Below are positions 29,794 through 38,691 of a DNA stretch of 64,000 nucleotides, piece by piece. Source of the stretch: Meira nashicola (lineage: Eukaryota > Basidiomycota > Exobasidiomycetes > Exobasidiales > Brachybasidiaceae); contig BCJU01000001.1 in assembly GCA_001600355.1 (NCBI GenBank), forward strand, positions 1,943,178-2,007,177. The letters are read 5' to 3'. Positions within the stretch are counted from its first letter, which is position 1. Each line of letters opens with the position of its first letter. Below the pieces are notes generated by a model that saw only the letters and a list, made by a program, of their open reading frames with translations, was not told where the DNA came from and did not search any database. The position numbers and the translations under genes were made by a program.

Positions 29794-30786
29794 ATGACTT
29801 CAACATCCAATCCACAAACTTTTATTTATAAGACTGTTTCACAAAATTCTTCAAACGAAAAAGTTGAAATTCCACTTGATATTTATTTACCCAAACAAAA
29901 ACATCAATTTCCACCTAAACCATTAATTTGGATTCATACAGGTGGTTTTTTACAAGGAACAAGAAAATTTTTACCACCACATTTTCAGAGAGCATGTGAT
30001 CGTTTAAATTTAGCTTTAATCACTCCTGATTATCGATTAGCACCACAAGTAGACATTGAAGGTGTTTTAGAAGATGTGAAGGATTCTATTCGATTCACTT
30101 TATCGAATGAAGGACTTGCTGTTAAATTGGGAGGAAAGGACAAATTGGATACAAGCCAATATATCTTAGCAGGTTCTTCTGCTGGTGGTTGGGCGTCACT
30201 TTTACAAGGTTTAGGATTCACAAATTCGAATGATATTCCAGCTCCTTTAGCAGTGATTGCCATTTATCCAATTACAACAATCAGTAAAGATAGGGCACCA
30301 TACTTTCATATGCCTTTAAAACCACTTCCATGGGCATACAATTTACAAGCTAAAATTGGTGATCTTGTTCCTGTTGAACCTCTTAAGCCTCATATGGAAA
30401 AAGATGGTAAAGTATTAACTGAAGCACCTCCTTTGGTTCTCACCTCTCGTGCTCCTTTATACTCTTATGCTCGTCAAGAAGGTATCTATCCAGATTTGAT
30501 CTTATCAAAAGGTCAAAATGCTGAAAAGTATTGTTTGCCTAGCTTGATAGAAGAATTAAAAGAAACAAAGAATACCGCAACAAAACTCGTCTTCATTGCT
30601 TATGGCGATGCTGATCCAATGGTCGAAATTCACCAAAGCAAAGAAGTGATTGAAGCGTTAAAGAAAGCAAATCTTTCATTTGAAGTAGGATCATACATTG
30701 AACCAGGAAAGAGTCATCTTTGGGACATTCTCGATCCTGAAGCAGATATACCAGAGCTATGGCAAAAGGTCGCAAAGTTGCTGTAA
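29794..30786 (+). CDS. Alpha/beta hydrolase (HSL-like esterase group)
   Basis: 330 residues from the first ATG (MTSTSNPQTF); the frame upstream is open but lacks an ATG. HTGG (48-51) is the oxyanion-hole motif, GSSAGG (127-132) the nucleophile elbow with Ser129, Asp272 or Asp274 (YGDADP) the likely acid, and His308 (GKSHLWD) the base. DYRLAPQ (79-85) is typical of the hormone-sensitive-lipase/arylacetamide deacetylase-like branch. No signal peptide or membrane span is seen, so it is probably cytosolic. Substrate cannot be read from sequence. It is convergent with the Dicer-like gene, 94 bp apart. Confidence 0.8.
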   Translation: MTSTSNPQTFIYKTVSQNSSNEKVEIPLDIYLPKQKHQFPPKPLIWIHTGGFLQGTRKFLPPHFQRACDRLNLALITPDYRLAPQVDIEGVLEDVKDSIRFTLSNEGLAVKLGGKDKLDTSQYILAGSSAGGWASLLQGLGFTNSNDIPAPLAVIAIYPITTISKDRAPYFHMPLKPLPWAYNLQAKIGDLVPVEPLKPHMEKDGKVLTEAPPLVLTSRAPLYSYARQEGIYPDLILSKGQNAEKYCLPSLIEELKETKNTATKLVFIAYGDADPMVEIHQSKEVIEALKKANLSFEVGSYIEPGKSHLWDILDPEADIPELWQKVAKLL

Positions 30787-30880
30787 AGTGGTCTGATTAA
30801 AATTGAAATATTAATATAAAGTATTGAGATTAAATGTACAACTTTTAATACGTATACATGGAAAAGATCTAGATGAGGTT

Positions 30881-32866
30881 TCATTCTTTATTAAAGTATG
30901 TGAGAAAGTGGTTTTGGAAAAGATTATTAAAGACCTTACGTGAAGCTTCTAAATCGAATCCTGAATCGACAAAGACTGCGCCCAAGATACTCTCAACGAT
31001 ATCGCCCAATTGCTTAGGACAATTTAAATCATTCCAAAATGGCTGATTTTTTGGTCCTTCTTGTTCAGCTTTTATCCTTGCAAAATTAACTTGAGCACGA
31101 AATTTTTCAATGCTTTTTTGAATCGCAGGACAATTTTCCATAAGCAATTGAGAAAGATCTGTTTTCAAACAAGCAACGCCAAGTGAAAGATTTGAAGCAG
31201 CAGCACTTTTCAATTGACTATAACCACCTTCATCTAAGGTTGGATATAATTTATGAAATAATTGCACAACACAAACTTCCAAAACAGAATCTCCCAAAAA
31301 CTCCAAACGTTCATAAGAAGGTTTTAGGATAGAGGAAATACTTGAATGTGTAATGGCTTCGATAGCAAGTTGAGGATGTTTAAATTTGTATCCCAGCGTA
31401 CTTTCCATTCGTTCAATGTAAGGTCGATCTATGGAACGCACTTGTTCATTTTTATAAGGCCAAACATGATCGAATCGTTTACGAAAATCGTCAAGACTAA
31501 CACGTTGACTGATCAGATGAAGTTTATTGAAACAATCCATAGCAATTTGAAGACCAATTGTTGCATCCTCATTACTTGACCATGCTGCACCTAAAATTGC
31601 TTCGACCAAATCTGCTGACATTTTATCCGACATCTTGACCGATCTTTGCCAACATCCATGTGCTCGCCAACTTTTAGGTATAGCTTCTGATCCGTGTACA
31701 TGTTGAGCAATTTGCAATCTTTCGCTAATCATAGTAAGATGTTCGTTTGAAATCGTTTGCATCCTTTTTCTCGTCAGTGTACCTTCGCCTGCCATGCCAT
31801 CACTGCAAAATACGATGCAAGATACGATCAACTTTAAGATACAGTCTCCTAGAAATTCTAGCTGTTGATAATCGTAGCCCATTACTGCATTGGGTAAGGT
31901 GAGAGCCTGCGTCAATTTTTCTTCATCGATTGGCAAATCGCTCAAAACGTCAGCTTGAAATTGTCTGACCAATAACACTTGTTCATAAGCCGTCAAGATA
32001 GAAGGTAAAAGTCTAGCGCTACACAGCATCGAACCTGGCAAAGCTCCCAACATGCATAGCGCAGGTAATGTTGAGTAATTATGTAGCTTGACATTATGCT
32101 CTACCAGAAAGTTGACAGCAGGTGGAATATTGCGCATTTCCAAAAGAGGTCCTTCTAGATTCAACGCAGTCAAATCCACTTTGCCAAACTTTTTCGAACA
32201 AAGGTTGACAATATCTGTCTCTTTTTTGCTCGTTTTTATATCTTGCTTTGCTTGAGTATCCGTTCTGATTTTTATTGGAATAAAAGGTCGATCTGTCCAT
32301 GGTTGTGTTCCTTCAAATATTGCACGATCTTTGATTTGTTCCAAGTTTACAATTCCATCCTCTAATTGAACCGCAGACGGTAGTTCGTATGCTCTTTCCA
32401 CTCCTTCCCAATCTATTTTTCCATTATTTTTTGCCGGTAAGATGAGATAGGGTAATTGCTCCGATTCATAAGATGTTGTATAAGACAAGAATGCCAAGAT
32501 TCTAAAGGTATAATGAACTGCTTTGTTGAAAATAGCATTATCCATACTGACTTTTGTTCCTTCATCTTTATCAATCGGTAAAATTCGTAAACAATCATAA
32601 AAGATTTTAATCGGTTTCATTTGACCGAATGGAGTTGTTGTTAAAATTGCAACTTTTTTGGCATATTCATCAATCGCATCACAATGAATGATGGAAGCAT
32701 AAAATATCTCTTGATGATCTTTCACTTCAACTTTCGTATCAAAAAGTTCAAATTTACGTGGTAAGAATGTATGCACTCTCTTCACATTAATCATTTTGAC
32801 TGTTGTCTTTGTGATGGTAGTTTGATTCAACGTTTTCTTGTTTGCAGAATGAAATAAGCGTAGCAT
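30881..32866 (-). CDS. Helicase-less Dicer-like protein (two RNase III domains)
   Basis: A complete 661-residue frame from the first ATG (MLRLFHSANKK). Two RNase III domains are clear. IIIa has LEFLGD (336-341) and DLVEAILGA (419-427). IIIb has HSS..YERLEFLGD (to 526) and DIVESILGA (622-630). All eight metal-binding acidic residues are present: Glu337, Asp341, Asp419, Glu422 and Glu522, Asp526, Asp622, Glu625. Residues 40-320 resemble by eye the platform/PAZ segment of fungal Dicers, but this is weak. There is no DExD/H helicase, no DUF283 and no C-terminal dsRNA-binding domain. The 417 bp upstream and the adjacent gene leave no room for them. It should cut dsRNA as an intramolecular dimer. 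The first 39 residues lack acidic residues and are basic. Confidence 0.82.
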   Translation of the reverse strand: MLRLFHSANKKTLNQTTITKTTVKMINVKRVHTFLPRKFELFDTKVEVKDHQEIFYASIIHCDAIDEYAKKVAILTTTPFGQMKPIKIFYDCLRILPIDKDEGTKVSMDNAIFNKAVHYTFRILAFLSYTTSYESEQLPYLILPAKNNGKIDWEGVERAYELPSAVQLEDGIVNLEQIKDRAIFEGTQPWTDRPFIPIKIRTDTQAKQDIKTSKKETDIVNLCSKKFGKVDLTALNLEGPLLEMRNIPPAVNFLVEHNVKLHNYSTLPALCMLGALPGSMLCSARLLPSILTAYEQVLLVRQFQADVLSDLPIDEEKLTQALTLPNAVMGYDYQQLEFLGDCILKLIVSCIVFCSDGMAGEGTLTRKRMQTISNEHLTMISERLQIAQHVHGSEAIPKSWRAHGCWQRSVKMSDKMSADLVEAILGAAWSSNEDATIGLQIAMDCFNKLHLISQRVSLDDFRKRFDHVWPYKNEQVRSIDRPYIERMESTLGYKFKHPQLAIEAITHSSISSILKPSYERLEFLGDSVLEVCVVQLFHKLYPTLDEGGYSQLKSAAASNLSLGVACLKTDLSQLLMENCPAIQKSIEKFRAQVNFARIKAEQEGPKNQPFWNDLNCPKQLGDIVESILGAVFVDSGFDLEASRKVFNNLFQNHFLTYFNKE

Positions 32867-33283
32867 CGTTAATTTCACCTCTATATTCTCTCTTCCTTAT
32901 CCCTTCTTTAGCTTGTCCAATGCATTGGTACTGTCATATGTAAATTCTCCCATCATGCAGCCAATATTAGTCGGTCCCTTTATTGAATTAAGCACTGTGG
33001 TGGTTTATAGTCAAGAAACAATCGCAATAGGCGTAAAGCACGGGGCCGCTTTTTACGCTGAGTCGATCAAAAAGTGCAATCATACTTTAGCGTCAAATTG
33101 CTATACTACCCCGTCTTAGAATACGCCTTAACTTTGTACATACCACACACAATATTTGATGATAAATATGACCGTAAAGATTAAGCGGGAGGTCTTTTTG
33201 TATAGTACACTACTAGAGTATAGTTTATATGTAGGCATAAAAGTGCCAATATGTGTTACAGAGGGAGGGGAGTTAATATTTCA
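32867..33283. other. 417-bp gap upstream of the Dicer-like gene
   Basis: Holds the 5' flank of the Dicer-like gene and the 3' flank of the GATA-factor gene, both on the minus strand. An in-frame stop lies 36 bp before the Dicer ATG, and no helicase motif occurs in any frame. No other feature was seen. Confidence 0.45.
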
Positions 33284-36200
33284 TCATTGTACTTTTTGAG
33301 TGATGGCATCCGATTGAGCGGTTAAAGTTGTAGTTGTAGTAGGGTTCTTTCCATGATTGATCGGAATGCCACTTTGAAAAGCACGTTCACCTGCGCTACT
33401 ATTACGCATATCTCCTGTACTTTTCAACGGTTTTGCTAATCCGTTCCAATCACCATTAGTTTCCATCGTTCTACCGCCATATGTTCTTTGATATTCTTCT
33501 CTTGCTAATCTTTCATCTTCTTCATCTTCGTCCATTTGTTCATCTTCTTCGCTTGCTTGATCTTCATCATCATCATCGATCTCATCTACTTCCTCCTCTA
33601 AATCTTCGTGCATGGATGAATCTTTGAGTGCAGTACTACTAGCATCAGTATCATTCGATCTTGCTCCTTCGCTGAGTGATTGTTGAATTCCTTTTCTAGG
33701 AGATTTTGTCGCATCACTTGAAGCAGTACCGTTTATTGTTTGTCCCATACTAGGTCCAGGAGAAGGTACGTCTAATGCATATCCATTGATCGATCCGGCA
33801 GGAGCACTGATAGGACTTACAATCGATCCACGAATGCTTCTGCTATCAGTACTTGCTCCATCTCCATTCCAACTTTCTGCCTTTCTGCCACCAAGAATAT
33901 TTTTGGCTTTTGATCTCTTTTGCATATCAGAAGCAGACTTGACCGTGGGAGGAAATGCGCCCCAAACAAATGGTTTTGTTCGACTTGTAGCAACATTATG
34001 TGAAATATGAGAAGATGATGTACTTCTAGGCGTAGAAGTGGCTTTCAATAAAGGACGTAAACCATTTCGTGATGCAGGTGGTGTGACTGTTTTACTTCGA
34101 GAAAGAGGTACAGCTGCAATAACAGGCAAATCGTTCATTCTACGTTCGAATGAACGTTCGGCTTGTTCGGGTGGTACAACATCTCCTTTCTTGGCCGCAT
34201 TCAACAATTCTTCCGTACGTGCTACCAGACTATCGATTCTTTTTCGTTCTGTCAACAATTCTTCACGATTACGTTCAAGTACTCTTGTCCATGCAATCTT
34301 TTGCTCTGCCGTCAAAGCAGCAGGTAAAGCAACTTGATCGATAGGAATAGGTTCATTTGAACTGTGATGGTGATGATGCTTTTGTGCTGTAGGAGGAACA
34401 TGATGGTGATGATGATGTGCGTGAGCATGTGGTACGCCGACTGGATGATGATGATGGTGATGGGCGTGTGCATGATGCGCATGAGGAATAACGTGATGGT
34501 GATGATGATGATGGTGTGGAGCTGCAGAAGTAATTCCACTCGCGTTTGTTGCAGAAGATGTATTATTTCCACCTTCCATCTCCAACGAGCTCATCTCTTC
34601 TGTCTCTTCACCAATCTCACTTTGTCTTCTTTTGACTCCTGCAGCAAGGGTGGGTGATGTTGATGCATTATCAGAAACATTCGATTCAGTTTGACCATTA
34701 TTCGTTGATCCTCTTCCAACTGACATTAATGCGATTGCAGCTTCTCGATGAGCTTCAGTCATTGGACCTTCGGAAGCGTTATTGCTACTCTTTCCTTTAG
34801 GTTCCGTAGAATCTGTAGTTTGAGATGGTACAGATGGAGGCGGTACACCAGCTTGAGGCGATCCAGCTGCTGCTTTAGCCGCTGCAAGTGCACCAGCAGG
34901 AATCCTTTTCCTACGTTTGATCACTGTCTTTCGCATACCAATAGGCCTTTGCGTTCCGTGCAATTTCTGATACAATCCGCATGCATTACAGATATTGTTA
35001 CCGTCATCGTCACGACGCCAAAGTGGCGTTGTTGTTGTTCCACAATTTGTACATTTCAAACCTATTCCGGAAGCATCATCGCCGCTGCCTTCTGGTTTTG
35101 AAATTTCGTTCATTTTGCCATCCATTGATAGATTTCTCTTAACATCAATTTCATCAGAAGCAGTTGTTGAAGCATCAAAAGCACTTGTATCTGATGCATG
35201 TGCTCCCAATTCATCATCTCCATGAACATGCGTACCATCAGATATTGACAATTTTGTACGTTTTCTTCGTATTCCACCATGAGAGAGTGTATTGTTGTAT
35301 GCCGGACATCCGTTGCATGCGTCATGACCACCAGTTCCATTACACAATCCGCCACCTGGACAACTACCGCTTCTTACATCTTCTTGCTTTAATGGCTCAG
35401 TAAAAGATGCGTTAGGACTTCTGTTATGAAATGCATAACGATCCGCTTCTTCTTCACGTTGAATTGTTGCGCCATTTGAATGATGAATAATTGATTGATC
35501 CGGCGGCGGTGCACGAAGGCTATTGTGGGTTTTGAAATGTAATCCACATGCATTGCAAAGCGTATTTCCATCCGGACCTCTACGCCAAAGAGGTGTACGT
35601 GTGCTACCGCAATTGGCGCATTGAAGTGCTAAGCTTTCACCATTACTCGATGTAGTGGATAATTGTGAAATACCTTCGATTGGACCATACCTATTGCGAA
35701 TATCGCCATTAGGATCTACGCTGCCGCCATTAGGACTGCTTGTGTGTAGGTAATGTTCGTTGGAAGAGGTATGATCGGGCAAATGATGAGGTTGAGGATA
35801 AAAACTTTTTGAAGCGAAAGAAGAAGGAGAACCACTACGAATTGTAGTACTTGGACCATTGGTTGACCTTATAGCATGAGAACCTATCCGATCATGCGAA
35901 GTAGACCTTAATTGAGATGAACTAGCAAGAGAAGGTGGCGAATGCAAATGTCTCGAATCTGCCGAATGCGTAGGCAAAGAAGGCGGTGGCGGTGGTGGTA
36001 ATCGTGATCCTGGCATAAAGTACCTTTGCGGAGAAACTTCTAATCTATTCAAAGATGGCAAAGAAGGATGTTGAGAAGATGAATGTAATCCGCTAGGTCC
36101 TATCCCGAACCGATTTGAGCCATCCTTGATTGAATGCATTGTCCTTGCGGATGCATGATGTAAAGGCGATGAACTTCTTGCTGCACGTACTGCTGGTAAG

Positions 36201-36301
36201 ACAAATCTAGATATTGGACGACCACGCTCTTCAGGAGAAGCTTGTCGTCCGAAGCCTGGACCACCTGATGCCATTGGAGGTCCACGAGGCGAGATTGCCA
36301 T
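33284..36301 (-). CDS. URBS1: Urbs1/Sre-type iron-responsive GATA repressor
   Basis: A single-exon 1005-residue protein. GATA finger 1 spans Cys228-Cys252 (C-x2-C-x17-C-x2-C) and finger 2 Cys417-Cys441, each with the PLWRR core and NACGL. Between them lies the diagnostic Cys-rich block CPGGGLCNGTGG..CNGC (Cys314, 320, 329, 332), which in Urbs1/SreA/Fep1 senses iron. Together these identify the repressor of siderophore synthesis and iron uptake under iron-replete conditions. Finger 2 is followed by a basic segment (KRRKR, about 462-466). A His-rich tract (596-646, over 30 His) is unusual, and a coiled coil follows (about 661-705). The C-terminus has an acidic run near 880-930. Confidence 0.9.
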   Translation of the reverse strand: MAISPRGPPMASGGPGFGRQASPEERGRPISRFVLPAVRAARSSSPLHHASARTMHSIKDGSNRFGIGPSGLHSSSQHPSLPSLNRLEVSPQRYFMPGSRLPPPPPPSLPTHSADSRHLHSPPSLASSSQLRSTSHDRIGSHAIRSTNGPSTTIRSGSPSSFASKSFYPQPHHLPDHTSSNEHYLHTSSPNGGSVDPNGDIRNRYGPIEGISQLSTTSSNGESLALQCANCGSTRTPLWRRGPDGNTLCNACGLHFKTHNSLRAPPPDQSIIHHSNGATIQREEEADRYAFHNRSPNASFTEPLKQEDVRSGSCPGGGLCNGTGGHDACNGCPAYNNTLSHGGIRRKRTKLSISDGTHVHGDDELGAHASDTSAFDASTTASDEIDVKRNLSMDGKMNEISKPEGSGDDASGIGLKCTNCGTTTTPLWRRDDDGNNICNACGLYQKLHGTQRPIGMRKTVIKRRKRIPAGALAAAKAAAGSPQAGVPPPSVPSQTTDSTEPKGKSSNNASEGPMTEAHREAAIALMSVGRGSTNNGQTESNVSDNASTSPTLAAGVKRRQSEIGEETEEMSSLEMEGGNNTSSATNASGITSAAPHHHHHHHHVIPHAHHAHAHHHHHHPVGVPHAHAHHHHHHVPPTAQKHHHHHSSNEPIPIDQVALPAALTAEQKIAWTRVLERNREELLTERKRIDSLVARTEELLNAAKKGDVVPPEQAERSFERRMNDLPVIAAVPLSRSKTVTPPASRNGLRPLLKATSTPRSTSSSHISHNVATSRTKPFVWGAFPPTVKSASDMQKRSKAKNILGGRKAESWNGDGASTDSRSIRGSIVSPISAPAGSINGYALDVPSPGPSMGQTINGTASSDATKSPRKGIQQSLSEGARSNDTDASSTALKDSSMHEDLEEEVDEIDDDDEDQASEEDEQMDEDEEDERLAREEYQRTYGGRTMETNGDWNGLAKPLKSTGDMRNSSAGERAFQSGIPINHGKNPTTTTTLTAQSDAITQKVQ
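34356..34515 (-). repeat. CAT/CAC codon repeat encoding the His-rich tract
   Basis: On the plus strand this reads as dense GTG/ATG triplets (gatggtgatgatg...). It encodes four His blocks of five to eight residues separated by short Ala/Pro/Val spacers within the GATA factor. Mixed CAT and CAC codons argue that the residues, not the DNA repeat, are kept. Confidence 0.75.
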
Positions 36302-38323
36302 TCAAGAAGAAAAAATAAGATTGAAGGGAAAAAAAAGAAATTCTTGTCTTTGTGGCGGGGATGATGGAAAAGAATTAAGATTTTGTGTAGCCAATCAAAC
36401 TTTATCGATCCGGAAGTTTTGCTGAGCGGAAATCGATAAGCCGCACTCGATCAAACTGTCCACTCGGTTCCGCTAAAGATGAAAAAATCGGCCAAGTAAA
36501 AAAAACGTCTTTTTGGGCGTAAGAAGGAGATCCGTGACGAGTGATGAAGGTAAAGATGATAGGAAAGACATATGAAATCTAGATGAGGTTAGGCCTTTGT
36601 ATTATTGATCAGATTCCGGTATCCGCTCCTGTGTGTGTGTGTACATATGTCCCTGCTTAATTGATTAGAATCGTATCCTCATTGATCTTTTTTTCCTTAT
36701 GAAACCGCCTAGGAAGGACTGTTGATGTGCGCGCACGAATGGAAAATATACATTGTAGCTGAGCAAAGACGCACTCTGATTAATATTTTTTTTATCAATC
36801 AAAGTATGTTAAGCGCCCGCCCGTGTTTAACGCAATCTTATCAGTAGTACAAGGCATATGATCACTGCTATCTATTTTTTTCGCATTAAAAAAAAAGGAA
36901 AGTCGAGCCATATGGAGCAGCAACATGCGTTACGCTTACGTGCATTACAGCGCCACATACAATACACGTAAAAATGTACATTAATTGTAATCACATTATA
37001 ATGCCGGGCACATACGCTGTTTGATGGATTATCAATCCTATCCTTTTATCTCGCGATATCGGATTTTTGAAGCCTAGAACAGAGACTTTGTGGATTTGAA
37101 CTCCTTATTTGAGAAACGGAAGAAGAATCCGATCAAAAATGAAAGACATTTGTGACAAACTTCTGAAGTGAAAAACTTTAATCAGAAAAAAAGGCAAGAC
37201 CTTTCCACGCAAATTCTTTAAGATCAAGAGCATGATGAAAAATCTTAACTCCGTTTTGGCCAATCAGATCCAACCTAATCTTCAAATTGATTGTTCTAGT
37301 GCTTCTTTTGTTTGCTTTTGTTTTTTTATCTAGAAGGCTCTCGCTATCTTTAGTCTTTTTTTCGGCTTTTTTAATGTAAATTCGAAAATTACGCGACATT
37401 GCGCAGCGCAGCGCTGCGCGGCAAAAGGACGGCATGATTAAACATTTGGGAAAAAGAACACTTGTCCACGCGTACACTAAACGGATAAAAAAAAAATAAC
37501 TGATAGAAGATCATTATAATCAAAAGTTTTTTTTTAATCTGGAGTATGCATGCAACTTATTTTTCTTCTCGCCTAAGCAAGAAGATTTCTCCTAGTTTTT
37601 GAGCCTGATGAATTTTTTCTATTTGTAGCCGGTTATGAAGAACAAACATATACCCGATTCGCTAGAAATGAGGGGTAGCTATGGAATTTAGCCGAGAGCA
37701 TTTTATCCGCTCTATTCACCGCGGCCTCCTTTCCGGGTTTTGAATACACGTGTTACGGGTATTCTTATGGAAAGTTTATCGAGAATAATAATGTCAAGAA
37801 TCATTTCAAGGTCGTCCATATTATTGGAAAATTGAATATCACCGCATTGATCGGGAAATTTGACTTTTATCTGACTTGCTCACATTCTGATGAAATCACA
37901 TATTGCGTGCTTGTATGTACATATGGAAAAGTTAAAGTTTTTAATCAAGATAGTCAGCGATTGATCAGTTCTTTTCGTTCTATAATTAGCGATACTAAAC
38001 ACGGAGGGGGACTAAACGTGCGCCATCTAGCATTGGGGTTGCTAAGGACGCATCGGGAGAATCCAGAACGTAAGATAAGATGGAGTGGGGGATCGCATCC
38101 GTCAAGCCTCTTATCAAGCCAATCACATCATTGTGCTTCTAAGCATGCTTGCAGTTCTCTTATCTATTCTACGCCGTGTGGAATGCATCACAAAGATAAC
38201 GACAAATCAACACGCGCTATCCCTTACGCTTATATAATCTTTAAAAGCAAGTTAAATGGAATTGTACAATGTCGAGGTGACCTAGAATTACAAAATTACA
38301 GAATTACACGGCCATGCAATCTC
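36302..38323. other. 2.0-kb non-coding stretch upstream of URBS1-like gene
   Basis: Lies between the URBS1-like start and the SPT20 3' end. It has a (GT)6 run (36631-36642), poly-A/poly-T blocks, a GC-rich inverted patch GCGCAGCGCAGCGCTGCGCG (37401-37420), and several GATA cores including CTTATCAG at about 36838-36845. Frames at 37178-37477 and 37832-38353 show no domain and are not supported. It is likely a long regulatory region of the iron repressor. Confidence 0.4.
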
Positions 38324-38651
38324 TTAACTCATCCCTCCCCAATTTTGTGGTAGATTGTTCAAGCCAATTCCGACAGGTAAATCTTGATTGTTGAATTGTT
38401 GCAATCCGTCCGTTCCTGATTGTTGATTGGTATTTTGAGTAGATTGTTGTTGTTGTGGCTGCTGTTGCTGCTGCTGTTGACCTCCATTGTTAGCTTGTTG
38501 CTGTTGCTGTTGTTGCATAGCAATGAAAGCTTGTAAATGTTGTAGATTCATTCCTCCAAAATTATTGCCTGCATTCATTTGAGGTTGAAGACCTGCTTGT
38601 TGCAATGCACGTTGAATGATCATCTGTTGTTGAAGTTGTTGTTGTTGTTGG

Positions 38652-38691
<40 letters not shown>

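Noticed and set aside
34364..34657. Plus-strand Met/Val-rich frame
   Set aside because: Antisense of the His-codon repeat in the GATA factor.
37832..38353. Plus-strand 173-codon open frame, partly overlapping the SPT20 3' end
   Set aside because: No domain, mixed composition and an overlap with a well-supported gene; it begins in the long URBS1 upstream region and looks like a chance frame.
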